Source: Pseudotamlana haliotis
Lineage (GTDB): Bacteria; Bacteroidota; Bacteroidia; Flavobacteriales; Flavobacteriaceae
Direction: 5' to 3'
Assembly (NCBI RefSeq): GCF_008806375.1
Contig: NZ_WAAT01000037.1
Coordinates: 150,803-214,802 of the forward strand
Length of the DNA stretch: 64,000 bases
Part shown: piece by piece, positions 52,188 to 61,825 of the stretch
Numbering within the stretch: position 1 is the stretch's first letter
Layout of the letters: every line of letters begins with the position of its first letter
Made by a program: the position numbers and the translations under genes
The notes under the pieces: model-generated
Told to the model about the DNA's origin: nothing
The model's input: only the letters and a program-made list of their open reading frames with translations
Databases searched by the model: none

Positions 52188-53165
52188 TTGAAAATAGTAG
52201 AGCAAATTAAACAACCTATAGCCTTTGAAATGGACCTTTTCGAGCAAAAGTTCCTGTTGTCAATGTCTAGTAAAGTGGCTTTACTTAACCGAATTACCAC
52301 CTACATTGTAAACCGAAAAGGGAAACAAATGCGCCCAATGTTTGTGTTTCTGGTGGCTAAAATGGTGTCAAATGGTGAAGTGAGTGAGCGTACCTATCGC
52401 GGGGCTTCGGTGATTGAACTCATTCATACCGCTACTTTAGTTCATGACGATGTGGTTGATGATAGTAACCGTCGTCGTGGATTCTTCTCTGTTAATGCGC
52501 TTTGGAAAAATAAAATTGCCGTTTTAATTGGTGATTTTCTACTTTCTAAAGGCTTGTTGCTTTCTATTGATAATAATGATTTTGACTTATTGAAAATCAT
52601 CTCAATTGCTGTTCGTGAAATGAGCGAAGGGGAGTTGCTTCAAATTGAAAAAGCACGAAAACTTGATATTACAGAAGCTATTTACTATGAAATTATTCGT
52701 CAGAAAACAGCAACCTTAATTGCTGCTTGTTGTAGTTTAGGTGCAGCTTCGGTTAAACCAGAATCCACGCATGTTGAAACCATGCGTAAATTTGGAGAAC
52801 TTATTGGTATGGCTTTTCAAATTAAAGATGATTTATTTGATTACGGTGACGACAAAATAGGTAAGCCAACAGGTATCGATATTAAGGAGCAAAAAATGAC
52901 CTTGCCTTTAATTTATGTGCTAAATCAAGCTTCTAAAGCCGATAAAAAATGGCTGATTAACTCCATCAAAAACCATAATAAAGACACCAAACGTGTTAAA
53001 GAAGTGATTGCTTATGTGAAAGCTCACGGTGGTTTAGATTATGCCGTTGAAAAAATGAAAGCTTTTCAAAGTGAAGCCCTTCAATTATTAAATACTTATC
53101 CGAGTTCTCAATTTAAATCTTCATTAGAACTTATGGTTAACTATGTGATTGATAGGAAGAAATAG
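52188..53165 (+). CDS. polyprenyl (octaprenyl-type) diphosphate synthase
   Basis: A 325-residue trans-prenyltransferase from a TTG start that is in frame with the family N-terminus. The first Asp-rich motif is HDDVVDDSNRRRG and the second is IKDDLFDYG; GKQMRPMFVFLVA is the conserved opening. It lengthens isoprenoid diphosphates for the menaquinone tail. Product length cannot be decided, although the small residues before the first DDxxD (Ala-Thr) suggest a long chain. Confidence 0.9.
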   Translation: MKIVEQIKQPIAFEMDLFEQKFLLSMSSKVALLNRITTYIVNRKGKQMRPMFVFLVAKMVSNGEVSERTYRGASVIELIHTATLVHDDVVDDSNRRRGFFSVNALWKNKIAVLIGDFLLSKGLLLSIDNNDFDLLKIISIAVREMSEGELLQIEKARKLDITEAIYYEIIRQKTATLIAACCSLGAASVKPESTHVETMRKFGELIGMAFQIKDDLFDYGDDKIGKPTGIDIKEQKMTLPLIYVLNQASKADKKWLINSIKNHNKDTKRVKEVIAYVKAHGGLDYAVEKMKAFQSEALQLLNTYPSSQFKSSLELMVNYVIDRKK

Positions 53166-53250
53166 TTCTTGCTCTTATCTTAATCATAAAATGTGTAAGT
53201 TTATAATACTTTTTTTGTGAACCCTAGTAACTAATTCTGTTTCAAAATAT

Positions 53251-54498
53251 ATGAAATACAAATTCATTAACTTTATTCAAAGAATTCGAGAGCATTTGTG
53301 GTTTAGGCCGTTGTTGTTTTGTCTTTTGTCGGTAGCAGCTGCTTTATTTTCACACCAAGCCGATGAAACGCCGCTTAATGATTTGGTTCCTGAAATTCAA
53401 ACAGATTCCTTAGAAAACCTATTGGATATATTGTCTGCAAGCATGTTGGTTATTGCCATATTTGCTGTAGGTTCAATGCTTTCAGCTTATTCTGCTGCCG
53501 GTAGAACCGCAACACCAAGATCATTTAGAATTGTAATTACCGATGATGTCTCTCAATATGCACTTTCAACTTTTATAGGGGCATTTATATTTAGTATAGT
53601 GGCTACCGTAGCCTTAGGGAACGGTTACTATAATAAGGCTGGGAAGTTTATTCTCTTTCTCATAACTTTAATATTTTTTACGGCTGTTATTCTTATCTTT
53701 CTAAGATGGGTAGACCGTATTTCACGTTTAGGAAGATTAGAACACACCATTTTACAAGTTGAAGAAGTTGCTGCAAAATCTTTGTCTAATTATATTAAAA
53801 ATCCTCTACGTCAAGGTGTTCCTGTAATCCATGATTTTGAAAACGGAAAACCCATCTTTGCACAAAATACGGGCTATTTACAGCAAATAAATATGAGTGA
53901 TTTACAGGAACTGGCAGAAGAGTATGACTTAAGAGTTCGACTGAATAGTTTGCCTGGAAAGTTTGTTAATGAGAATTTAGAAATTGCCTATGTTAGTTCA
54001 AACAATACATTAGATCTCACAGAGGTGTCAAAAAGGATAAATAATGCGCTCCAAATTGGTCATACCCGGTTGTTTAATGAAGACCCGCGGTTCGGATTAA
54101 TTACCCTAACCGAAATCGCGAGCAGGGCTTTATCTCCTGGTGTTAACGATCCTGGAACAGCAATTCATATCATTGGAAGCCACGAAAGACTCTTTTTTTT
54201 ATGGAATGATAAGAATCGAGAAAAAGAAGAAAATAAGGTGGTATATAATAATATAGAAGTTCCACAAATTGAAATGAGTGATTTCTTTGATGATGCGTTT
54301 AAACCAATTGCTAGAGATGGTGCTGGTTTTATAGAAGTGATACTGCGTATGCAAAAGACTTTTTCAGCGTTGGAAACTATAAACAACCCCGAAATTAAAT
54401 CTGCTTCAAAAAAACATGCAAAATATGCTTTGAATAGGGCAGAAGCATCCATAAACATAGCGGATGATCTTAACATTTTAAAGAAAGCCACTTTATAA
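53251..54498 (+). CDS. DUF2254 membrane protein
   Basis: A 415-residue protein with four hydrophobic segments in the first half (about 17-35, 65-85, 110-130 and 135-152) and a soluble C-terminal half. SAYSAAGRTATPRSFRIVITDD and the later EIASRALSPGVNDPGTAIHII match DUF2254, a predicted inner-membrane family of unknown function. It ends convergently 16 bases from the transglutaminase gene. Confidence 0.88.
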   Translation: MKYKFINFIQRIREHLWFRPLLFCLLSVAAALFSHQADETPLNDLVPEIQTDSLENLLDILSASMLVIAIFAVGSMLSAYSAAGRTATPRSFRIVITDDVSQYALSTFIGAFIFSIVATVALGNGYYNKAGKFILFLITLIFFTAVILIFLRWVDRISRLGRLEHTILQVEEVAAKSLSNYIKNPLRQGVPVIHDFENGKPIFAQNTGYLQQINMSDLQELAEEYDLRVRLNSLPGKFVNENLEIAYVSSNNTLDLTEVSKRINNALQIGHTRLFNEDPRFGLITLTEIASRALSPGVNDPGTAIHIIGSHERLFFLWNDKNREKEENKVVYNNIEVPQIEMSDFFDDAFKPIARDGAGFIEVILRMQKTFSALETINNPEIKSASKKHAKYALNRAEASINIADDLNILKKATL

Positions 54499-54514
54499 AA
54501 AAATAAATAAAGCT

Positions 54515-55468
54515 TTATTGTTGCTGTTGGTTGGGTATGTTTTGAAGACTTTGTCTGTAGCTGTTTCTATGATGTACATGTTCACCATGGCTATATGGAA
54601 AAACTGGTCCGCTAGGCATGGTTTTTGAGTTATTAATTTCAACTTTAACAAACAGGTCTTCTTCGGCTTGACCGGTATAAACACCTTTTACAGGGGTACA
54701 GTCTTTAAAATGCCGCCCAACAGCCAGTCGTACATGATATTGATTGGCAATAATATTATTCGTAGGATCAAGTCCTAACCAACCATAAAAAGGGATGTAG
54801 GCTTCTACCCATGCATGTGTGGCCCCTTCTCCTCTGGAGTTTTCGTTATGCGGACAAATATAACCGCTCACGTAACGGGCTGGAATCCCTAACATTCTTA
54901 ACATTTGAATGAGTAATATGGTGAAATCTTGGCAAACTCCGGCTTTTAAACTCCAAATGTCATTGAGGTTAGAGTCTACATCGGTAACCCCTTGAATGTA
55001 TTTAAAATTGTTATAAACATAATCACAAAGTGCAAGGGCTGCTCTATAAGGTGTCAGGCTTCGTAAGTTGTTTGAATTGATGAAAGCTGAAATTTCAAAA
55101 GAGCCATCAAAGGGTTTATGTGATAAAAAATCCATAAACAAGGGGTTGTACTGGAGTTGGTGGTAAGTATCCCATTGTTGTGCTAATGGTGCTTGGTCCT
55201 CTGGCAATGGTTTTTCAAAAGTAACGGCTTCAATTTCAGAAATGATGGCGAGTTGGTTATGCGGTTCTATAATCATGAATGTTGCCACTCGATTACCAAA
55301 AAAGTCTTTACGCGATTCAATATTTGGATTATTAGTAATGCTTAAAGTGTGGGACGCAATATTTTGGTATTCATCTTGAATAGGGTGAAGCATCATTTGA
55401 CTTGCTGCATCGTAAACCAAATCGCTATAATTGTATTCTGTTGTATGTTTGATGTAAAATGTTGGCAT
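54515..55468 (-). CDS. transglutaminase-like cysteine enzyme of an ATP-grasp/alpha-E cassette
   Basis: A 317-residue protein: a bacterial transglutaminase-like N-terminal beta domain (1-100) and a transglutaminase core with the full triad Cys179 (GVCQDF), His218 (THAWVE) and Asp234 (LDPTN). No signal peptide is seen, so it is cytoplasmic. It belongs with the alpha-E and circularly permuted ATP-grasp genes upstream, a cassette proposed by comparative genomics to make and cleave peptide-like bonds. The C-terminus is rich in Gln and Asn. Confidence 0.92.
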   Translation of the reverse strand: MPTFYIKHTTEYNYSDLVYDAASQMMLHPIQDEYQNIASHTLSITNNPNIESRKDFFGNRVATFMIIEPHNQLAIISEIEAVTFEKPLPEDQAPLAQQWDTYHQLQYNPLFMDFLSHKPFDGSFEISAFINSNNLRSLTPYRAALALCDYVYNNFKYIQGVTDVDSNLNDIWSLKAGVCQDFTILLIQMLRMLGIPARYVSGYICPHNENSRGEGATHAWVEAYIPFYGWLGLDPTNNIIANQYHVRLAVGRHFKDCTPVKGVYTGQAEEDLFVKVEINNSKTMPSGPVFPYSHGEHVHHRNSYRQSLQNIPNQQQQ

Positions 55469-55472
55469 AGTC

Positions 55473-56399
55473 TTAGCTTGTTTCTGATAAATATATCGTG
55501 TTTATGCTGTATGAAATTTCTAGAATGTCTTCCTTTATTTCATTAATAAAATGGTCTAAGCCTTGTTTGTTAATGCTTTCTATGGTGGCGTATTTGATGT
55601 CGCTTTCAAGTTTTCCTAAAGCAAATTCAATTTGATTGTTGTTGAGTTGACCAGCTTCAATGAGTTTTCCTATGCTAAGGTTTAATTTATTAACGCAGTA
55701 GTATAGTGACCTTGGGAAAAGCTTTTCTTGAAAAACCATAGATATGATATGCTCACCTTTAAAGGCAGATTTGTATTTCTTTAAATACAACTGGTAACCG
55801 CCCATAGAAAGCAGTAAGTTTTTCCAATAAAAACTTTGTTCGAGTTTGTCTGAGGTATTTTCAATTTTAGTAAGTTTCATTGCTGTGAAATCTGAAACTA
55901 AAATCATACGCTCCAGAAACTTTCCTAAATTGAGAAAATAATAAGGCGCGCCGCGTTCTTGAGTAATATCCATAATCCCATAAAACATCAAATGATAGCT
56001 TTTTAGGCTGTCAAGAAACTCAATAGGATCTTCATTTTTAAGTTTTTTACGCAAGCCCTTTTTAGTTAAAAAAAGGTAATAGTTGTTTATACAAATCCAT
56101 AACTCTCTTGAAATATGCTCTTGAACACTTCTAGCATTCTCTCTGGCTCTGGTAACAATGTTTAGAATTGAATTGGCATTATCGGTATTGAAAATCATGA
56201 AATCTAAACATTCTACCGTGTTTTCAGTGTAAAAAGTATTGTTGTAATTGGTGTAGTTTTTAATAATTGGTGTCCACGGGAAAAGCTCAGGTGAGTCTTG
56301 ATTGGCATAAAAATTTACTTTGAGTAAACTCAATATGCCATTGCCGCGCTCCATGTATCGTTCTAACCAAATTAAATTATTTGCTACTCTGCTAAGCAT
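55473..56399 (-). CDS. alpha-E domain protein
   Basis: A 308-residue all-helical protein starting MLSRVANNLIWLERYMERG, the hallmark of alpha-E proteins. ARENARSVQEHISRELWICIN is conserved. The family has no known enzyme activity; it is always near ATP-grasp and transglutaminase genes and may be a scaffold or template for the modification. It lies 4 bases before the transglutaminase gene and 14 bases after the ATP-grasp frame, so one operon. Confidence 0.92.
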   Translation of the reverse strand: MLSRVANNLIWLERYMERGNGILSLLKVNFYANQDSPELFPWTPIIKNYTNYNNTFYTENTVECLDFMIFNTDNANSILNIVTRARENARSVQEHISRELWICINNYYLFLTKKGLRKKLKNEDPIEFLDSLKSYHLMFYGIMDITQERGAPYYFLNLGKFLERMILVSDFTAMKLTKIENTSDKLEQSFYWKNLLLSMGGYQLYLKKYKSAFKGEHIISMVFQEKLFPRSLYYCVNKLNLSIGKLIEAGQLNNNQIEFALGKLESDIKYATIESINKQGLDHFINEIKEDILEISYSINTIYLSETS

Positions 56400-56413
56400 A
56401 TGTTATGTTTTTA

Positions 56414-57856
56414 TTATTGAATAACCCATGTGTCTTTACTGCCGCCTCCTTGAGAACTATTAACAACCAATGAACCTTCTTTTAAGGCGACTCTTGTTAG
56501 GCCACCAGGGGTAATGTCTATACCATCTGGACCTGTTAATGCAAAGGGTCGTAAATCGATGCATCTAGGTGATAATATGCCGTTAATACAGCATGGTGCA
56601 GTAGATAGGTTTAAAATAGGTTGTGCAATAAAATTTTCAGGTTTTTTATTAACGGTGTTGAGGTAATCTTCTATTTCTTCGTCCGATGCTTCGTGCCCCA
56701 TGAGCATGCCATAACCTCCGCTACCATCTGTTTTTTTCAAAACCATTTTTTTAATGTTTTCTACAACATAACTGTAATCTTCTGGATTGGCTAATTGATA
56801 CGTTTTTATACTTTTTAAAATCGGTTCTTCATTCAAATAGTAACGAATCATCTCAGGCACATAAATATAAATGGCTTTATCGTCTGCAATACCGGTTCCT
56901 GGCGCATTCACTATATTAACATTGCCTTTTCTATAGGCCGCCATAATACCAGCTACACCTAATGTGCTTGATGTGTTAAACTCTAAAGGATCTAGGAAAT
57001 CATCATCAACGCGGCGGTAAATAACATCCACACGTTCTAGTCCGCTAGTCATCTTCATATAAACCACGTGATCTTGAACAACCAAATCACTGCCTTCTAC
57101 CAGTTCTATACCCATAAGTCTCGCCAAAGTGGTATGCTCATAGTATGCAGAATTGTAAATTCCTGGAGTTAAAAGCACAACTTTTGGGTCGCTTTGGTTA
57201 GATAATGCTTTAAGTTTCTTGTATAATAAATTAGGGTAGTCTGATACTGGTCTAATGTTATTTTTAGGTAATATACCTGGAAAAATACGTTTTGAAATCT
57301 CTCTATTTTCAAGCATATAACTTACGCCTGAAGGGGTTCGTAAATTATCTTCCAGTACGTAAAATTCACCATCACCACCTCGTATTAAATCTACGCCAGC
57401 AATATGAACATAAATATCGTGAGGCACTTTTACACCTTTCATTTCACGAAGAAAATAAGGGCAGGAATAAATGAGTTCCGCAGGAATTATACCATCTTTA
57501 ATTATAAATTGATCATGGTAAATATCTTTAATAAATAAGTTTAAGGCTTTTAAGCGTTGCTTGATACCTATGTCGATATGTTCCTACTCGGAAGCTTTTA
57601 TAATTCTAGGAACAATATCAAAAGGAAATATTTTCTCAACACCTTCTTTATCATTATAAACGGTAAATGTAACACCCTGGCTCATAAATAAGTGCCTAGA
57701 CAACTCTTCCTTTTTGTATAATACCTTAGCAGAAGTGCTTTTTAGGTAATCATTAATGATTTCGTATTGAGAGCGAATGTTAGATGTCTCGCTGTACATT
57801 TCATCCCAAGTGTTTGGAAGTAATTGGTATGAAGAAAATAAATGTTTGTTAGTCAT
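56414..57856 (-). pseudogene. circularly permuted ATP-grasp gene with in-frame amber stop
   Basis: One continuous frame from ATG 57856 to the stop at 56414 is 480 codons, the normal size of the type 2 circularly permuted ATP-grasp family. Codon 91 (57584-57586) is TAG. The context is RIIKASE-stop-EHIDIGIKQRLKALN, where the family has a conserved Trp (TGG), so a single G-to-A change explains it. The later part is intact: VYVLEDNLRTPSG-like LEDNLRTPSGVSY, LTPGIYNSAYYEH, KKTDGSGGYGMLMG, then IDLRPFAL. Translation could restart at an ATG (57442) but would lack 138 residues. A TATCTTTA box lies at 57872-57879. Confidence 0.8.
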
Positions 57857-58060
57857 CAGCTTCACTTTTTTTAAAGATACTTAATTTTGAATTAAATGCA
57901 ATAAATTACAACATTGATAAATAATTAATCTGTAAATATTTAAAAACATTAAAAATAATATTGCTTATTAATGTTTTTGGCTTTTTATTTTATGAATAAT
58001 GTATTTGCTATGGTGGTTTTTTAGCTGAAATAGTTATTATGAATGAACTTAGTTTATGCT

Positions 58061-58068
58061 TAATTTTG
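58061..58068 (+). promoter_or_regulatory. -7 box of dnaG
   Basis: TAATTTTG matches TAnnTTTG. The predicted start is about 58072 and the coding start is 58114. Confidence 0.5.
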
Positions 58069-58113
58069 CAATTGGAATTCTTTAATATTGCATTTAATTC
58101 ATAAAATCAAACC

Positions 58114-60072
58114 TTGATATCACCTTCTTCCATAGACCAAATTTTTGAAACTGCTCGTGTAGAGGAAGTTATTGGCGACTTTGTGCAATTAAAAAAAGCA
58201 GGAAGTAATTTTAAAGGATTAAGTCCTTTTAGTGATGAACGCTCTCCAAGTTTTATGGTGTCACCTGTTAAGCAAATATGGAAAGATTTTTCAACAGGAA
58301 AAGGAGGGACAGCAGTTTCATTTTTAATGGAACATGAGCATTTTACTTATCCAGAAGCCTTAAGGTATTTAGCGAAAAAGTATAATATCGAAATTGAAGA
58401 AACCGTTCAATCCGACGCGCAAAAGGAAAAAGCAAACGAAAAAGAAAGTTTGTATCTGGTTAGTGAGTTTGCAAGCGATTATTTTAAAAACGTATTACAT
58501 AAAACCGATCAAGGGAAGTCTATCGGCCTAAGCTACTTCAAAGAACGTGGTTTCACTGAAGAGACGATAAAAAAATTCGACCTAGGATATTCTTTAAATG
58601 AATGGCAAGCTTTTACGGATGAAGCCTTGAAAAAAGGTTATAATATTGATTACCTAGCCAAAACAGGATTGACCATAGTTAAGGAAGATAAACGTTTCGA
58701 CCGATTTAAAGGTCGGGTTATGTTTCCTATTAAAAGTATGAGCGGACGTGTTTTGGGCTTTGGCGGACGCATACTGATAACCGATAAAAAGGCGGCGAAA
58801 TATGTAAACTCACCAGAGAGTGAAATTTATTATAAAAGCAAAGTTTTATATGGTATTCATTTGGCGAAACAAAGCATTGCCAAAGAAGATAACTGTTTTT
58901 TAGTTGAAGGGTATACCGATGTCATTCAGTTTCACCAAACGGGCATTCATAATGTGGTGTCATCTTCAGGAACTGCTTTAACTTCAGAACAAATTCGGTT
59001 AATCAACAGGTTAACAAAAAATATTACCGTGCTTTTTGATGGTGATGCTGCCGGAATGCGTGCCTCACTTCGTGGGATTGATTTGATTTTGGAACAAGGC
59101 ATGAATGTGAGAGTATGTACGTTTCCAGAAGGAGAAGATCCAGATAGTTTTGCTCGAAAAAATACGCTTGAAGAATTAGAAACTTACTTAACTGAAAACG
59201 CAAAAGACTTTATTCAGTTCAAGGCTTCAGTATTATTTGAAGAGTCTAAAAATGACCCGATAAAAAAGGCGGAAACGGTTAGAGATATAATCAATAGTAT
59301 TTCTAAAATTCCTGATCGTATTAAAAAGGAAATCTATATCCAAGAGTGTGCCCGTATAATGGATATTAGTGAAGAGGTTCTGTTTACGACTTTAGCCCAA
59401 CTTAATAAGAAGGAGTCTCAAGAAGAAAATAAAAAGGCTCAAACCGAAAAAAAGGCATTTGATGTTATAAGACATGAAACGCCACCTGAAAAGGTTGATG
59501 TTCAATATCTTTTAGAGCGTAAAATCATAGAGTTGTTGTTGCTTTACGGAAATAAAACCAAGGATTTTGAAGATTTGGTTTTTAAAGAAAACGAATCAGG
59601 AGAATTGGAGTTAGAGCCCGTAATTCAGCAAGCCAAGGTTTTTGAAAAGATATTTTTAGACCTGCAGGATGATGAAATGGAATTTAGTAATTCGCAGTTT
59701 AAAATGCTTTACTATACCATTATTGATCGCTTGAATCAAGAGGCTGAGTTTGATCTAAAGAGTTTCGTGAATTCTGTAGATCAAGATATGGCTAATGAAA
59801 TTACGACGATTTTAATGGAAGATGAGCGTTATACGCTAGACGACTGGAAGCGTATGGACATCTTCCCTAAAGAAAAAGAAGATACTATTGCGCAAATCGT
59901 TAGTGAAACCATTTTAAGCTTACGCTGTTTCTTAATAGACCAAAAAGTAAAAGGCTTCCAACAGGAAACCTTGCAAAATAAAATAGACACGAATAGAAAT
60001 ATACTTGAAGAAGTAAAAGACTATTCGAGTCTAAAAATGTTGTTATCAAGAAAACTTAATCGAGTTTTATAA
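58114..60072 (+). CDS. dnaG: DNA primase without zinc ligands
   Basis: A 652-residue primase from a TTG start. The N-terminal CHC2 fold is recognizable (FKGLSPFSDERSPSF) but the Cys/His/Cys/Cys zinc ligands are Ser37, Ser40, Asp58 and Thr61. The TOPRIM core follows: LVEGYTDVIQFHQ (catalytic Glu), SSSGTALT, and VLFDGDAAG with metal-binding Asps. The C-terminal region is probably helicase-binding. It makes RNA primers at the fork. The loss of zinc ligands seems to be a shared trait of flavobacterial DnaG. Its end overlaps the convergent response regulator gene by 6 bases. Confidence 0.93.
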   Translation: MISPSSIDQIFETARVEEVIGDFVQLKKAGSNFKGLSPFSDERSPSFMVSPVKQIWKDFSTGKGGTAVSFLMEHEHFTYPEALRYLAKKYNIEIEETVQSDAQKEKANEKESLYLVSEFASDYFKNVLHKTDQGKSIGLSYFKERGFTEETIKKFDLGYSLNEWQAFTDEALKKGYNIDYLAKTGLTIVKEDKRFDRFKGRVMFPIKSMSGRVLGFGGRILITDKKAAKYVNSPESEIYYKSKVLYGIHLAKQSIAKEDNCFLVEGYTDVIQFHQTGIHNVVSSSGTALTSEQIRLINRLTKNITVLFDGDAAGMRASLRGIDLILEQGMNVRVCTFPEGEDPDSFARKNTLEELETYLTENAKDFIQFKASVLFEESKNDPIKKAETVRDIINSISKIPDRIKKEIYIQECARIMDISEEVLFTTLAQLNKKESQEENKKAQTEKKAFDVIRHETPPEKVDVQYLLERKIIELLLLYGNKTKDFEDLVFKENESGELELEPVIQQAKVFEKIFLDLQDDEMEFSNSQFKMLYYTIIDRLNQEAEFDLKSFVNSVDQDMANEITTILMEDERYTLDDWKRMDIFPKEKEDTIAQIVSETILSLRCFLIDQKVKGFQQETLQNKIDTNRNILEEVKDYSSLKMLLSRKLNRVL

Positions 60073-60696
60073 CTCTTGTGTAAGTTTTGCTTGGTTTACT
60101 AAGTCTACTAGGTTAGTTACTTTTAATTTACGCATTAAACGTGCTTTATAAGTACTAACTGTTTTTTCGTTAATATCTAATTCTTTTGATATTTCTTTGT
60201 TTTTCTTACCAATAGTTAGAAGTTTTAATACTTCAGACTCTCTGGTAGAAAGCTTTTTGTAAAAAGCTCCGCCTTTATTTACACGAGATCCAAACGCTAA
60301 TTGTTGCGTTAAATCATTACTTAAATAAATACCACCATCGCTTACTTTTAAAATGGCCTCATTAATGGTAATGACATTAACCGATTTGTTTAAGTAACCT
60401 GCAGCGCCAGCTTTAATGGCGTTAATGGCATAAACTTCCTCTGGTTGGGCACTAAAAATAATTGTTTTGATGTCTGGGTAGTCATTTTTTAAATAACGTA
60501 AAACAGTTAATCCGTTTAATTTAGGAAAATCTGTTTCAGTTAGAATAATGTCTACTGGGTTTTTCTTTACAAATTCAAGGATGGCGTCGCCATCGTCTAC
60601 GCTACCTACAACATTAATGTTAGGTGATGCTGAAAAAAGTACTTCGAGTCCCTTTCTCGTAATTGGATGATTGTCTGCTATTAATAAATTTATCAT
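60067..60696 (-). CDS. atypical NarL/FixJ-type response regulator
   Basis: A 209-residue protein: receiver domain 1-120 and LuxR-type HTH 145-205 (LSTRESEVLKLLTIG, NKEISKELDINEKTVSTYKARLMRKL). In the receiver Asp8 and the Lys in GYLNKS are kept. The phosphoacceptor site in DIILTETDFP is Glu54, where Asp is expected. Glu often mimics the phosphorylated state, so the protein may be constitutively active or controlled without a kinase. No histidine kinase is adjacent. Gene order dnaG - regulator - nadE - gldB appears conserved in relatives, as far as I recall. Confidence 0.9.
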   Translation of the reverse strand: MINLLIADNHPITRKGLEVLFSASPNINVVGSVDDGDAILEFVKKNPVDIILTETDFPKLNGLTVLRYLKNDYPDIKTIIFSAQPEEVYAINAIKAGAAGYLNKSVNVITINEAILKVSDGGIYLSNDLTQQLAFGSRVNKGGAFYKKLSTRESEVLKLLTIGKKNKEISKELDINEKTVSTYKARLMRKLKVTNLVDLVNQAKLTQEL

Positions 60697-60798
60697 AATT
60701 AAGATAGCTTGTTTTAAATATAACTAATTAGAGAGCAAGTTATATTGAGAGATTAAGCCTACTGCAAAAGTAATGATTTTTTACATTAATCAAAATTC

Positions 60799-61587
60799 TT
60801 ATGATAAATTTATAGGTATTTTACAGATTGGTATAGGAATCATTTTGTGTTTGTTGGCATTGTTTAAACGTTTGTAAATCGCAAAAACCTCTTGTTTTCT
60901 GTCGGAAAAATCGTTTAATTCCTTGCCTTGAGCTTCCATTTGCATGGCCCATTCTAGCTCTGGGTAGGTGGCACCAATTTGGTCTTCATCACTTCGGGCA
61001 TCTCCAAATAAACCATCACTAGGTGTTGCATTTAAAATAGATTCTGGTACGTCTAAATCCTTGGCTAAGGCGAAAACGTCAGATTTTAATAAGTCGGCAA
61101 TCGGACTTAAATCAACACCGCCATCACCGTATTTAGTATAAAAGCCAACACCAAAATCTTCAACTTTATTTCCAGTGCCTGCAACGAGTAAGCCATACAA
61201 CCCAGCGTAGTAGTATAAAGTTGTCATACGTAAACGAGCTCTGGTGTTTGCTAGAGCCATGTCTATAGTGGCTTGTTCTCCATCAAAAAATACTTCAGTT
61301 TTAAAGGCTTCAAAAACAGGGGTTAGATCAGTACGCGTTTCGCTTACATTGTCAAAGCGGGCTTTGAGTTGGGCTATATGTTCTTGTGCGCGATTCACGT
61401 GACTTTCAGCTTGGTGAATAGGCATTTCAATACATAATACATTGAGCCCTGTCTTAGCACATAGGGTTGAAGTTACTGCAGAATCAATTCCGCCAGAAAT
61501 CCCTACTACAAAACCGTTTACTCCAGCTTTAGTTGCGTAATCTTTTAGCCAATTTACGATGTGATCAATTACTTTTTCTGTTTGCAT
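60799..61587 (-). CDS. nadE: NH3-dependent NAD+ synthetase
   Basis: A 262-residue N-type ATP pyrophosphatase with PP-loop SGGIDS (31-36), NTRARLRMTTLYYYA, GTGNKVEDFGVGFYTKYGDGG and PSDGLFGDARSDEDQIG. No glutaminase (nitrilase) domain is attached, so ammonia is the nitrogen source. It converts nicotinate adenine dinucleotide to NAD. It is divergent from gldB; the gap holds a large palindrome. Confidence 0.95.
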   Translation of the reverse strand: MQTEKVIDHIVNWLKDYATKAGVNGFVVGISGGIDSAVTSTLCAKTGLNVLCIEMPIHQAESHVNRAQEHIAQLKARFDNVSETRTDLTPVFEAFKTEVFFDGEQATIDMALANTRARLRMTTLYYYAGLYGLLVAGTGNKVEDFGVGFYTKYGDGGVDLSPIADLLKSDVFALAKDLDVPESILNATPSDGLFGDARSDEDQIGATYPELEWAMQMEAQGKELNDFSDRKQEVFAIYKRLNNANKHKMIPIPICKIPINLS

Positions 61588-61610
61588 TTTTAAATGAATT
61601 TAAGTCGAAC

Positions 61611-61768
61611 ACCATTTTTTATTTGAAATTACCGTAATAAAACACTCTTTTTTCCTTTCTATTTCAGAATAAAAAGAAACCGTAGCTTAGGCTATGCTTT
61701 ATTTTTCTTCTTTATATAAAGGGAAAGATCATTATTTTCTTTTACAATAATTTCAAATAAAAACTGGT
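61611..61768. repeat. large imperfect palindrome, MITE-like
   Basis: The ends are 22-base inverted repeats with two mismatches (61611-61632 and 61747-61768; common core ATTTGAAATTA). The similarity continues inward with gaps through A-rich arms to the centre near 61688, where GAATAAAAAGAAACCGTAGC faces its complement with about 16 of 20 matches. The whole unit of about 158 bases could fold into one hairpin. It has no coding capacity. It may be a miniature inverted-repeat element or a dual leader between divergent nadE and gldB. Confidence 0.6.
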
Positions 61769-61778
61769 ATAAGAATAG

Positions 61779-61786
61779 TACCTTTG
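61779..61786 (+). promoter_or_regulatory. -7 box of gldB
   Basis: TACCTTTG matches TAnnTTTG and lies just outside the palindrome. The -33 region would lie in the palindrome's right arm. Confidence 0.55.
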
Positions 61787-61825
61787 CAAACAAAAGTAAC
61801 CCAAACACTTAATTTATAAAAATTT

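Noticed and set aside
57584..57586. Genome-wide recoding of TAG as Trp
   Set aside because: TAG ends other intact genes here (for example metH part 2 at 24615-24617), so it is a normal stop.
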